The notes under the pieces: generated by a model
The model's input: the letters and a program-made list of their open reading frames with translations, nothing else
The model's database searches: none
What the model was told of the DNA's origin: nothing
Shown here: positions 16,587-24,940 of the stretch, one piece after another
How positions within the stretch are numbered: position 1 is the stretch's first letter
Layout: each line of letters begins with the position of its first letter
DNA from: Nitriliruptoraceae bacterium
GTDB taxonomy: Bacteria > Actinomycetota > Nitriliruptoria > Nitriliruptorales > Nitriliruptoraceae
Assembly (NCBI GenBank): GCA_003563915.1
Contig: PWTE01000347.1
Location: 1 to 36,656 of the forward strand
Reading direction: 5' to 3'
Length of the DNA stretch: 36,656 nt
Program-made: the position numbers and the translations under genes

Positions 16587-16659
16587 TGAGGCACGCCGTG
16601 CGGAACGGGAGAGCCGGACGGTCAGGAACGCCGCTGAGGGAGCGTAAGGGAGGCAGGTC

Positions 16660-17406
16660 GTGGAAGACCTGGTGCTGACACCGGGCCAGTATGCGCAGTT
16701 GTGGAACGGTGCCCTTGCGACCGTGCGGATCCTCGCCGGTGCCTTCGCGCTCGGGCTGTTCCTGTCCCTGGTCGTCGGGGTCGGGAGGTTGTCGGAGCGC
16801 AAGTGGGTCCGCGGGATCTCGTTCGGGTTCGTGGAGTTCGCGCGAGGGATCTCCTCGATCATCCTGCTGACGATCATGGTGATCGCGATCCCCATCCTGC
16901 TCGGGGATGTCTTCCCCTGGCTCCGGGGACGGTCGGTCGCCGTGCTCGGCGCCATCGCGCTGGGCCTCAACATGGGTGGCTACGGCGCGGAGATCATCCG
17001 CGGCTCGATCCTGGCGATCCCGAAGGGTCAGGGCGAAGCCTGTATCGCCCTGAACCTCAGCCCGACACAGCGTCTCCGCTTCGTGGTGCTACCTCAGGCC
17101 CTGCGCATCATCCTGCCTCCGATGGGCAACCTGACGATCGAGATCCTGAAGGGCACGGCGCTGGTGTCGGTCGTCGCCGGTTTCGACCTGATGCGAGCGA
17201 CGCAGAACCTGATCGCCGGCATGCTGGCGCAGGGGGCGCTCGGGGTCACGGTGTTGTTCATCAACGTGCTGTTCATCTACTTCATCCTCGCCCAGGGGGT
17301 CAACGGCCTGTTCCGCCTGGCCGAACGCGTCCTCGACCGCCGGTTCGAGCAGCGCACGGGTCGCTCCGCCGTCCCGATCAACGTGGCCGCGACGGCAGGG
17401 AGCTAG
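16660..17406 (+). CDS. ehuC: Ectoine/hydroxyectoine ABC transporter permease
   Basis: Inner-membrane permease of the polar amino-acid (HisM/GlnP) type, 248 residues. The start is a GTG with GGGAGG before it. Several hydrophobic helices are visible (ILAGAFALGLFLSLVVGV, IILLTIMVIAIPILLG, VTVLFINVLFIYFILA). The cytoplasmic EAA-like loop that contacts the ATPase reads GQGEACIALNLSPTQRLRFVVLPQALRIILPP, with ACI in place of the usual AA. Position after ehuB and before a second permease supports EhuC. It lies 9 bp before ehuD. Confidence 0.88.
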   Translation: MEDLVLTPGQYAQLWNGALATVRILAGAFALGLFLSLVVGVGRLSERKWVRGISFGFVEFARGISSIILLTIMVIAIPILLGDVFPWLRGRSVAVLGAIALGLNMGGYGAEIIRGSILAIPKGQGEACIALNLSPTQRLRFVVLPQALRIILPPMGNLTIEILKGTALVSVVAGFDLMRATQNLIAGMLAQGALGVTVLFINVLFIYFILAQGVNGLFRLAERVLDRRFEQRTGRSAVPINVAATAGS

Positions 17407-17410
17407 GGAG

Positions 17411-18295
17411 ATGGCTGACGACAACCACCGCCCCGAGGCCCCGCCCACAGCGTCCGACGATGCACGGCCGGCGGGCACCTTCGAGTTCGAGATCGAGCAG
17501 AGCCACAAGTGGTACCGCCGGCCCGAGGTGCTCGTTCCGGTCATCCTCGTGGTCCTCGGGCTCTCGCTGCTCGCGGTCGTCGAAGCACCGAGTGGTCGCT
17601 TCCGCTCGCAGTTCACACCCGGCCGTGACGTGTCCTTCGGCTGGGACTACTTCTTCCACCTGGTCCCGCAGATGCTGCGAGGGCTGTACACGACCGCCCG
17701 CGCGACGGTCCTCGGGTTCCTGATCGCCGCGTCGCTCGGGTTGGTCATGGCCCTGCTCCGGCGCTCGGAGCGACCGTACGTCAGCCTGCCCGCGGCGTTC
17801 GTGATCGAGTTCATCCGCTCGACGCCGATCCTCGTGCAGATGTTCTTCGCCCAGGTCCTGGTGCGGGCCACCCCGTGGCTCACGCTGAACCCGATCGTGA
17901 TCCTGTTCATCGTGGTCGGCATCCACTACGCCACCTACGCCTCCGAGGCCTACCGGGCCGGCATCAACAGCGTGCCGAAGGGGCAGTGGGAGGCGTCGAT
18001 CGCGCTCAACCTCGACCCGGCCACCAAGTGGACCCGGATCATCATCCCGCAAGCGGTCCCGAACGTGCTGCCGACCCTGGGGAACTACCTCGTGGCGGCT
18101 TTCAAGGACGTCCCCATCGGGGACGCGGTCCTCAGTACCGCGGGAGTGCTGTTCTTCGCCAACACCATCCGCGCCGACGACTTCAGGCCGGTCGAGCCGT
18201 ACCTGCTCATCGGCGTCGGGTTCCTGCTGGTCAGCCTGCCGGCGGCATGGCTGGTCCGTCGTCTGGAGGAAAGCATTGAGTACGAACGTGACTGA
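17411..18295 (+). CDS. ehuD: Ectoine/hydroxyectoine ABC transporter permease
   Basis: Second permease of the heterodimeric channel, 294 residues, with an unusually long hydrophilic N-terminus of about 50 residues before the first membrane helix (VLVPVILVVLGLSLLAVV). The EAA loop reads GQWEASIALNLDPATKWTRIIIPQAVPNVLPTLGNY. EFIRSTPILVQMFF is the typical partner-helix motif of this permease family. The ATG has GGGAG before it. The 3' end overlaps ehuA by 20 nt, indicating tight co-translation of the transporter subunits. Confidence 0.88.
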   Translation: MADDNHRPEAPPTASDDARPAGTFEFEIEQSHKWYRRPEVLVPVILVVLGLSLLAVVEAPSGRFRSQFTPGRDVSFGWDYFFHLVPQMLRGLYTTARATVLGFLIAASLGLVMALLRRSERPYVSLPAAFVIEFIRSTPILVQMFFAQVLVRATPWLTLNPIVILFIVVGIHYATYASEAYRAGINSVPKGQWEASIALNLDPATKWTRIIIPQAVPNVLPTLGNYLVAAFKDVPIGDAVLSTAGVLFFANTIRADDFRPVEPYLLIGVGFLLVSLPAAWLVRRLEESIEYERD

Positions 18296-19097
18296 GACCG
18301 ACCGGACGGACCTCTCCGACAAGGGCGCCGCGAGCGTGCGGTTCCGTGCCGTCGACAAGGCCTTCGGCTCGTTGACGGTGCTCGAGAACCTCCACCTCGA
18401 CGTCGAACCGGGGGAGCGCGTCGTCATCATCGGGCCGAGCGGCTCGGGCAAGACGACGATCCTGCGCGTGACCATGACGCTGGAACACATCGACGCGGGC
18501 ACGATCCAGGTCGGCGGCCAGCATCTCTACCACGAGGAGACGTCCGCGGGGTCGCTGAAGGCCGCCAGCGAGCGGCACATCCGCAAGGTGCGCTCCAACA
18601 TCGGGATGGTGTTCCAGCACTTCAACCTGTTCCCGCACATGAGCGCGATCGAGAACGTGATGCTCGCGCCCGTCAAGGTCCACGGCACGTCCCGCGAGGA
18701 GGCCCAGCACCTGGGGATGGAGTTGCTGGCCAAGGTCGGATTGGCCGAGCACGCCAACCACACCCCCGGGCAGCTCTCCGGTGGGCAGAAGCAGCGTGTG
18801 GCGATCGCCCGCGCCCTGGCGACGCAGCCGTCGGTGATGCTCTTCGACGAGGTCACCTCGGCGCTGGACCCCGAGCTGGTCGGTGACGTCCTCAAAGTCC
18901 TCCGCGACATCGCGGAGGAGGGCAAGACCACGATGATGCTGGTCACCCACGAGATGGGGTTCGCGCGCGAGATCGCCGACCGCATCCTGATGTTCGACAA
19001 GGGGCGGGTCGTCGAGTCCGGGCCGCCCTCGCAGGTCCTTGACGATCCACAGGAGGACCGCACCCGTTCCTTCCTGGGAGCGGTCGCCGAACACTGA
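18276..19097 (+). CDS. ehuA: Ectoine/hydroxyectoine ABC transporter ATP-binding protein
   Basis: ATPase subunit of 273 residues. Walker A is IIGPSGSGKTT, the Q-loop region is GMVFQHFNLFPHM, the signature is LSGGQKQR, Walker B is SVMLFDEVTSALDPE, and the switch histidine is in LVTHEMGF. The overall pattern is that of polar amino-acid importer ATPases, to which EhuA belongs. The start is a TTG with GGAGGAAAG just upstream, inside the end of ehuD. Next is doeA, 11 bp away, so transport and breakdown share the operon. Confidence 0.9.
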   Translation: MSTNVTETDRTDLSDKGAASVRFRAVDKAFGSLTVLENLHLDVEPGERVVIIGPSGSGKTTILRVTMTLEHIDAGTIQVGGQHLYHEETSAGSLKAASERHIRKVRSNIGMVFQHFNLFPHMSAIENVMLAPVKVHGTSREEAQHLGMELLAKVGLAEHANHTPGQLSGGQKQRVAIARALATQPSVMLFDEVTSALDPELVGDVLKVLRDIAEEGKTTMMLVTHEMGFAREIADRILMFDKGRVVESGPPSQVLDDPQEDRTRSFLGAVAEH

Positions 19098-19108
19098 GGT
19101 GAGGTGAG

Positions 19109-20407
19109 TTGACGGAAGAACCACGGGAGGGACGCGGCGACGAGGCCCCGCTGAGCGACCCCGAAGCCCTGACCGAACAGGGCGAGCACATGGTGGGTGC
19201 GCCGATGGCCACGGCGCCGCTCCTCCACCTGCCGTTCGAGTCGGAGGAGTACGAGCAACGCCTCGCGAAGGTGCGGGCGGCGATGGACGATCGCGGCATC
19301 GAGGTCCTGATCGCCAGCGACCCGTCGAACATGGCCTGGCTCACCGGCTACGACGGCTGGTCCTTCTACACCCACCAGGCCGTCGTGGTCACCCATCACG
19401 ATCCACCACGGTGGTGGGGTCGGGCGATGGACGCCAAGGGGGCGTACCGGACCGTGTACATGGATCGCGCGTCGATCATCGGCTACCCCGACGACCTGGT
19501 GCAGTCGACGACGGCGCATCCCCACACCCACCTGGCCGAGGTGTTGCGGGAGCTGGGGTTCGCTGGCGCCACCATCGGCGTCGAGATGGACAACTACTAC
19601 TACGCAGCAGCTGCGCACCTGAACCTGACCCAGGGGCTTCCCGACGCGACCTTCGTCGATGCGACCGGTCTGGTGAACTGGCAACGCGCGGTCAAGTCCG
19701 AGCGTGAGATCACCTACATGCGTCGCGCCGCCCAGATCGTCGAACGGATGCACGAGCGCATCTTCGAGATGATCGAGCCGGGCCTGCGGAAGAGCGACCT
19801 CGTCGCGGAGGTCTTCAAGGCCGGGATCGCCGGCGTCGCTGGTGAGCACGGGTTCGGCGGCGACTACCCGGCGATCGTTCCGCTGATGCCGACGGGGGCG
19901 GACGCGTCCGCGCCGCACCTGACCTGGGACGACCGGGTGTTCGAGTCGGGGGCAGGCACCTTCTTCGAGATCGCGGGCTGCTACCGCCGGTACCACGCGC
20001 CGTTGTGCCGGACCGTCTACCTCGGCACCCCACCGAAGGAGATGCGCCACGCCGAGGCGGCGGTCGCCGAAGGCATGGAGGCTGGTCTCGAGGCAGCACG
20101 CGCCGGCAACCACGCCGGTGCGGTCGCCGACGCGCTGTACACGTCGCTCGAGAAGGCGGGCATCGAACGGGAAGGCCGCTGTGGCTACGCGGTGGGCTTG
20201 AGTTACCCGCCGGACTGGGGCGAACGCACCATCAGCTTCCGTTCCAGCGACCGGACGATCCTGGAACCCGGCATGACCTTCCACTTCATGCCGGGGCTGT
20301 GGATGGACGATTGGGGCCTGGAGATCACCGAGAGCATCCTGATCCGCGACGAGGGACCGGCCGAGTGCCTGGCCAGCGTCCCCCGCGAGCTGTTCGTGAA
20401 GGCCTGA
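19109..20407 (+). CDS. doeA: Ectoine hydrolase (M24 peptidase-like)
   Basis: DoeA/EutD-family enzyme of 432 residues. It opens the ectoine ring by hydrolysis to N-acetyl-2,4-diaminobutyrate. After a short acidic extension, LPFESEEYEQRLAKVRAAMDDRGIEVLIASDPSNMAWLTGYDGWSFYTHQ is a close family match, as are the GVEMDNYYYAAAAHLNL segment and the C-terminal pita-bread fold with GYAVGLSYPPDWGERT and GMTFHFMPGLWMDDWGLEITESILI. The TTG start has GAGGTGAG in front. Only 1 bp separates it from the M20 gene. Plain proline-dipeptidase activity is unlikely given these stretches and the ehu genes. Confidence 0.9.
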   Translation: MTEEPREGRGDEAPLSDPEALTEQGEHMVGAPMATAPLLHLPFESEEYEQRLAKVRAAMDDRGIEVLIASDPSNMAWLTGYDGWSFYTHQAVVVTHHDPPRWWGRAMDAKGAYRTVYMDRASIIGYPDDLVQSTTAHPHTHLAEVLRELGFAGATIGVEMDNYYYAAAAHLNLTQGLPDATFVDATGLVNWQRAVKSEREITYMRRAAQIVERMHERIFEMIEPGLRKSDLVAEVFKAGIAGVAGEHGFGGDYPAIVPLMPTGADASAPHLTWDDRVFESGAGTFFEIAGCYRRYHAPLCRTVYLGTPPKEMRHAEAAVAEGMEAGLEAARAGNHAGAVADALYTSLEKAGIEREGRCGYAVGLSYPPDWGERTISFRSSDRTILEPGMTFHFMPGLWMDDWGLEITESILIRDEGPAECLASVPRELFVKA

Positions 20408-20408
20408 G

Positions 20409-21563
20409 GTGGCCGACCTCCGTGAGGACGTCGTCACCGTGCTGTCGGACCTGATCGGTTTCCCGACGGTCACGGGCGGCTCGAACCTCGAGTTGATCGC
20501 GTACTGCCAGGCCCGGCTCGAGCAGGTCGGTGCCGAGACCCAGCTCAGCTACGACGACGAGGGACGGCGGGCGAACCTGCTGGCACGGATCGGACCGCCG
20601 GTCGCCGGTGGTGTCGTCCTGTCCGGCCACACCGACGTGGTCCCCGCCGACCCCGAGGGCTGGACCTCCCCGCCCTTCATCGCGACCCTGCGTGACGGGG
20701 CGATCCACGGTCGAGGTGCCGCGGATATGAAGGGGTTCATCGCGTGCGTGCTCGCCATGGCCCCGAGGTTCGCCGAGGCCGACCTGGCTCGGCCGGTCCA
20801 CGTCGCGCTCACCTTCGACGAGGAGGTGGGGTGCCTCGGGGCGCCTCTGCTGATCGAACAGCTGGTGGCGGGACCGCTGCCGGCGGTCGCGATCGTCGGG
20901 GAGCCCACGGAGCTGGCGATCGTCGAGGCCCACAAGGGCTGCTACGAGTACACGACCGCGTTCGCGGGGATGGAGGGGCACGCGTCCTCGCCGCGGTTGG
21001 GGGTCAACGCGGTCGAGTACGCGGCGCGGTTCGTGACCGCACTGCTGGAGCTGGGAGAGGCGTTGCGGGAGCGCGCCCCGGAGGACAGCCCGTTCGACCC
21101 GCCGGAGACGACCCTGAGCGTGGGTCGTGTGGAGGGAGGCAGTGCTCGGAACGTGATCGCCGGGGCCTGCACGGTCGACTGGGAGTTCCGGCCGGTCTGT
21201 CGCGACGACGCGGAGTTCACCTTGGGCCGCCTCCATCGGATCGAGGCGGAGCTCCTCGAGCGGATGCGGACCATCCACCCGGAGGCGACCATCGAGACGG
21301 CCACCGTCGGTGCCGTCGACGGGCTCGAGCGAACGCCGGGTGACCCCGCCACGACGCTGGTCCGACGACTGCTCGACGATCCTCCCTGCCAGGTCGTGCC
21401 GTTCGGCACCGAAGCCGGGTTGTACGAACAGCGGGGCATCGCCGCCGTCGTCTGCGGACCCGGCAGCATCGCCGTCGCCCACCAGCCGGACGAGCACATC
21501 GCCCTGGATCAGCTCGATCGGTGTCTCGGGATGCTCGACCGTCTGCCGGACCACCTGCGCTGA
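20409..21563 (+). CDS. M20-family deacetylase (ArgE-like), probable N-acetyl-diaminobutyrate deacetylase
   Basis: Zinc-dependent amidohydrolase of 384 residues, acetylornithine-deacetylase type. Metal and catalytic residues are visible: His74 and Asp76 (SGHTDVVP), Asp107 (GRGAADMKGF), Glu138-Glu139 (TFDEEVGCLG), Glu165 (VGEPTELAI) and His358 near the end (IAVAHQPDEH). The GTG start lies 1 bp after doeA. In studied ectoine pathways the step after DoeA is deacetylation by DoeB/EutE, an aspartoacylase-like protein of a different family. An ArgE-type enzyme in that place, with a substrate one carbon shorter than N-acetylornithine, probably does the same job. Arginine biosynthesis is the alternative but does not fit the neighbours. 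Confidence 0.85.
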   Translation: MADLREDVVTVLSDLIGFPTVTGGSNLELIAYCQARLEQVGAETQLSYDDEGRRANLLARIGPPVAGGVVLSGHTDVVPADPEGWTSPPFIATLRDGAIHGRGAADMKGFIACVLAMAPRFAEADLARPVHVALTFDEEVGCLGAPLLIEQLVAGPLPAVAIVGEPTELAIVEAHKGCYEYTTAFAGMEGHASSPRLGVNAVEYAARFVTALLELGEALRERAPEDSPFDPPETTLSVGRVEGGSARNVIAGACTVDWEFRPVCRDDAEFTLGRLHRIEAELLERMRTIHPEATIETATVGAVDGLERTPGDPATTLVRRLLDDPPCQVVPFGTEAGLYEQRGIAAVVCGPGSIAVAHQPDEHIALDQLDRCLGMLDRLPDHLR

Positions 21564-21574
21564 GGACCTGCGAC

Positions 21575-21972
21575 CTACCGCGCGCGCAGCCCCGCCGCCT
21601 CGATCCAGGCGGCGAGTGCGGCCGAGCACCTGGCCAGGGTCTCGTTCCAGCTCGCCTGCGCCTGCTGGTCGGCCCCGTCGGACACGGCCTTGACGATGCG
21701 GACCGGGATGCCGAACCGCTCGCCGACGGCGGCGACCGCGTACCCCTCCATGTCCACCAGGTCGGCGATCCTGGCCAGTCGCTGCTGGTCAGCAGGGTCG
21801 GCGACGATGCGGTCCCCAGGTTCACGATGAGGTCGGGCCGTGGTGCGACGGTCGCAAGGTGGTGGGCGAGCCGGGTGGCGGCTTCGACCTTGCCGACCCC
21901 GACGTGCACGAGGTCCAGGTCTGCGAGCGCGGTGGTCTCCTCCTCGAGCGCGGCGACGAAGAGCACGGTCAT
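21575..21972 (-). pseudogene. Nucleoside phosphorylase-fold protein (MTA/SAH nucleosidase-like) with an internal deletion
   Basis: The first 50-odd residues (MTVLFVAALEEETTAL, GVGKVEAATRLAHHL, DLIVNLGTA) match the start of the MTA/SAH or purine-nucleoside hydrolase family. The end, in a different frame, also matches: ADLVDMEGYAVAAVGERFGIPVRIVKAVSDGAD, with the DMEGYA substrate-binding motif and the VSD aspartate. The middle is missing and the frames change near 21806-21816, where the retained sequence reads as both the LGT strand and a GDRIVADPAD segment. The product should be inactive unless this is a sequencing or assembly error. The ATG overlaps the stop of the upstream esterase as ATGA. 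Confidence 0.78.
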
Positions 21973-22931
21973 GGGGTGTTCCCTCCCGGGTGCAGGTGGT
22001 GACGGAGCTCCGTGACGATGTCCACGGCCGCCTGGGTCGCGTGGTGCACCACGCCGGGGAAGCACAGGAAGCCGTGCACCGCGTCCCGGTAGGTGCGTAG
22101 CCGTACGGGCACGCCGGACCTCTCGAGCACCTCGGCGTACCGTCGTACGTCGGGTGCGAGCGGATCGTGATCCCCGACGACGAGCAGGGTGGGTGGCAGC
22201 CCACGGTGGTCCGGAGCCAACAGCGGTGAAGCGCGCCAGTCGGTCGGGTCTGCCGCGCCGAGGTAGAGCGCACGGAAGGTGCGTTGTCCCTCGCGGGTCA
22301 GGATCGGTGGGTCCGGGTCGTCGGGCAGGCTCCGGATGTCGCCCGTCAGGTCGACCGGCGGGTAGAGCAGGATCTGAGCCGCGAGCACCCGTTCGTTGCG
22401 GAGCGTCAGCGCGGCGACGGTCGCCAGGTTCGCCCCGGCACTCTCGCCCATGACGGCCATCCGGCGGGGGTCGCCTCCAACCTGCTGGCCGTGGGCAGAC
22501 AGCCATCGGATCGCGGTGACCGCGTCATCGACGGCAGCGGGGAAGGGGGGCTCGGGGGCGACGCGGTAGTCCACGGAGAGGACCACCGCGGGGGTCGCCC
22601 GGGCAACCCGCGTGAGGAGCCAGTCGGCCACCTCCAGGTCGCGCAGCACCCAGCCACCTCCGTGCAGGTAGACGAGCAGAGGCAGGTCGTCGCGGCCAGG
22701 GTCCGGGTGGTAGCGGCGTGTGGTGAGTGCCTGCTCCACTCCCTGCACCTCCACCTCGTCGATGCGGACACGCGCCAGAGGCCGGCCCATCACCGCGCGG
22801 GTGACCGGGGTGTCCGGGATCGTGCGCTCCTGCATCCGGGCGATCGCCTCGGGGTGGGCGCCGGCGACCGTGCCCCCCGGCAGACGGGGAAGCAGCCAGG
22901 CGAACAGGCGGGTACGCAGGGGGAGCGGCAT
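21969..22931 (-). CDS. Alpha/beta hydrolase, hormone-sensitive-lipase-like esterase
   Basis: A 320-residue esterase of the HSL (family IV) type. The oxyanion motif HGGGW (VYLHGGGWVLRDL), the nucleophile motif GESAG (VMGESAGANLATVAAL), the acid in VGDHDPLAPDV and the histidine in YRDAVHGFLCFPG are all present. It begins with a hydrophobic stretch (LFAWLLPRLPGG) that is not a clear signal peptide. The ATG at 22929-22931 has no obvious Shine-Dalgarno; an upstream start up to 23000 would add only a poor Pro-rich tail. It is the first gene of a two-gene unit with the decayed nucleosidase. Confidence 0.88.
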   Translation of the reverse strand: MPLPLRTRLFAWLLPRLPGGTVAGAHPEAIARMQERTIPDTPVTRAVMGRPLARVRIDEVEVQGVEQALTTRRYHPDPGRDDLPLLVYLHGGGWVLRDLEVADWLLTRVARATPAVVLSVDYRVAPEPPFPAAVDDAVTAIRWLSAHGQQVGGDPRRMAVMGESAGANLATVAALTLRNERVLAAQILLYPPVDLTGDIRSLPDDPDPPILTREGQRTFRALYLGAADPTDWRASPLLAPDHRGLPPTLLVVGDHDPLAPDVRRYAEVLERSGVPVRLRTYRDAVHGFLCFPGVVHHATQAAVDIVTELRHHLHPGGNTP

Positions 22932-23150
22932 CGTCGGGACGGTAGCTCGCGGCGGGGGGACCTGGCGGTCCCCCGAGGGCTCCGGTGCCCCGGGCCCCAC
23001 AGGGACCGTTGCGTGGCGGTTCCGGGTGGTGCCAGAGAACTAGCTTCAGTAGGCTTGGTTACGAGCATCGCGGTCTCGCCCAGATCCGGTCGGCTCCACC
23101 GTGGGCGCTGCGGTCGATATCGGTCCCTGCTGGTCCAGCACAGGAGGAAC

Positions 23151-24161
23151 GTGAACGAGGTCGACGGTCAGGTGTTGGCGGCCCGGGTGCGTGCCGCCCG
23201 GGAGCGGCGCGGCTGGACCCAGGGTCACCTCGCCGAGCGGGCGGGCACCAGTCGACAGACCATCGGGGCCCTGGAGGCGGGTCGCCACCTGCCGCGCGTC
23301 GATGTTGCGCTCGGGTTGGCCACGGCCCTGGGGACCACCGTCGACGCCCTGCTCACGACCGTCCCGGACGCGGAGATCCTCGCGGTGCTCGGTGGGCCAC
23401 CGCCGACCACGGCCGTTCGCGCCGCGTACGTCGCAGAGCGGCTGGTCGTGACGCCCGTGGTGGCGGAGGAGGGCTCCTGGCTGCCACCGGACGGGATCGT
23501 CGAGGACGGCCGGTTCCGGCCGCTTCCCCGGGCATCACCTGATGGCTTCGTGGTCGTCGGCTGCGATCCGGCGCTCGCGATCCTGGAGCGACTGGGACCG
23601 GGTGGTCGCGGCGGTGGCCAGCGCGGACGGTTGGTCGCGGTGGTGGCTGCCTCACGTGCCGCCAGCGCTGCGGTGACGGAGGGCCGGGCGCACGCAGCGG
23701 TGGTCCATGACCACCACCTCGACCCGCCTGCCGAGGGGCACGTCGTCCCGCTGGCTCGCTGGCGGACCGGACTGGCAGGGCCCCCCGGGGGAGAGGGCCG
23801 TGTGGCGGCGGCCCTGGAGGGGCGCGGCCCCGTGATCCAACGCGAGGCCGGTGCCGCCGCCCAGGCCGCGTTCGTCCGTGCGCTCCCGGAGGGTGCGGAC
23901 GTGGGCGGGCCACGAGCCCGCGGCCACCTCGATGCGGCCCGCCAGGCGGCCGCGACGGGCCTGCCTGCCGTCACGATCGAGCCGGCCGCGCTGGTGCTCG
24001 GGTTGTCCTTCCACCCACTGGAGACCCATCGGGTGGAGCTACGCATCGCCGAGCACGCCTGGGACCATCCGGGGGCGCAGGCACTCGGTGAGCTGTTGGT
24101 CTCGGCCGATGTCCACCGGCGGCTGAAGGCGCTGCCGGCGTACGAGCCGGGGGCGGCATGA
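23151..24161 (+). CDS. HTH transcriptional regulator fused to a PBP-like substrate-binding domain, probable molybdate regulator
   Basis: A 336-residue protein. Residues 8-65 are a XRE-type helix-turn-helix (LAARVRAARERRGWTQGHLAERAGTSRQTIGALEAGRHLPRVDVALGLA). The rest resembles the PBP-like domain related to the C-terminal part of some molybdate-responsive proteins (GFVVVGCDPALAILERL, AAVTEGRAHAAVVHDHH, RVELRIAEHAWDHPGAQALGELL). The GTG has AGGAGG three bases before it. Its stop overlaps the modA start as ATGA, so it is the first gene of the mod operon and probably senses molybdate or a pathway product. The ligand is inferred from context. Confidence 0.82.
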   Translation: MNEVDGQVLAARVRAARERRGWTQGHLAERAGTSRQTIGALEAGRHLPRVDVALGLATALGTTVDALLTTVPDAEILAVLGGPPPTTAVRAAYVAERLVVTPVVAEEGSWLPPDGIVEDGRFRPLPRASPDGFVVVGCDPALAILERLGPGGRGGGQRGRLVAVVAASRAASAAVTEGRAHAAVVHDHHLDPPAEGHVVPLARWRTGLAGPPGGEGRVAAALEGRGPVIQREAGAAAQAAFVRALPEGADVGGPRARGHLDAARQAAATGLPAVTIEPAALVLGLSFHPLETHRVELRIAEHAWDHPGAQALGELLVSADVHRRLKALPAYEPGAA

Positions 24162-24940
24162 TCGCCGCCCGCGCCGTCGTCGTGGCGCTGTTCGTCGGGC
24201 TCGGGCTGAGCGCCTGTGACCCCGCCGCGGCACCATCGGAGGACGCCGTCGCCGGCGAGGTGGTGGTGCTCGTCGCGGCCTCGCTGACCGACGTCGCCGA
24301 GGACCTGGCCGAGCGCTTCGAGGCGATCAACCCGGGGACCGAGGTGGTGGTCGCCGCCGGTGGCTCGCAGCTCTTGGCCTTCCAGCTGCTGGAGGGGCTC
24401 CGCGCCGACGTCTTCCTCCCGGCCGGCGAGGTCGCACTGCGACGGGTCGAGGAGGACGGTCTGGTCGCGGCGTCGCACGTGGTCGCGGTCAACCAGCTCG
24501 AGCTGGTCGTCGCGCCGGGCAACCCGCAGGAGGTCGCAGGCCTGGCCGATCTGTCCCGGGACGACCTCGTGGTGGTGATCGGTGCCGCCGAGGTCCCGGT
24601 GGGGACGGCCACGCAGGCGTTGCTGCAGGCGGAGGGCGTGGCGGTCTCCCCGGCCAGCCTGGAGGTCAACGTCCGGGCGGTCGTGACGAAGGTGGCGCTG
24701 GGCGAGGCGGACGTCGGGGTCGCGTACCGCTCGGACGTACTGGCCGCCGACGGTCGCGTCGAGGGCGTGCCCCTGCCCGAGGCAGCGGCGCACCCGATCG
24801 TGTACCCGCTGGCGGTGCTGCGCGAGGCACCGAACGCCGTCGCGGCCGAGGCCTTCGCAGCCTTCGTCCGAGGCGAGGAGGGTCGGCAGCGTCTGGCTGC
24901 CGCAGGGTTCGACCCGGTGACCGCCGAGGTGGCGTCGTGA
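24158..24940 (+). CDS. modA: Molybdate ABC transporter substrate-binding lipoprotein
   Basis: A 260-residue periplasmic-type binding protein tethered by a lipidated cysteine (LFVGLGLSAC). The VVLVAASLTDVAEDLAERFEAINPGTEVVVAAGGSQLLAFQLLEG region is the ModA pattern, as is ADVFLPAGEVALRRVEEDGLV; the common ADVFASAD is here ADVFLPAG. Later come VGTATQALLQAEGV and VALGEADVGVAYRSDV, which shape the oxyanion site in family members. The neighbours are a regulator with a 4-nt overlap upstream and modB with a 4-nt overlap downstream. Tungstate is a possible alternative substrate. Confidence 0.9.
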   Translation: MIAARAVVVALFVGLGLSACDPAAAPSEDAVAGEVVVLVAASLTDVAEDLAERFEAINPGTEVVVAAGGSQLLAFQLLEGLRADVFLPAGEVALRRVEEDGLVAASHVVAVNQLELVVAPGNPQEVAGLADLSRDDLVVVIGAAEVPVGTATQALLQAEGVAVSPASLEVNVRAVVTKVALGEADVGVAYRSDVLAADGRVEGVPLPEAAAHPIVYPLAVLREAPNAVAAEAFAAFVRGEEGRQRLAAAGFDPVTAEVAS

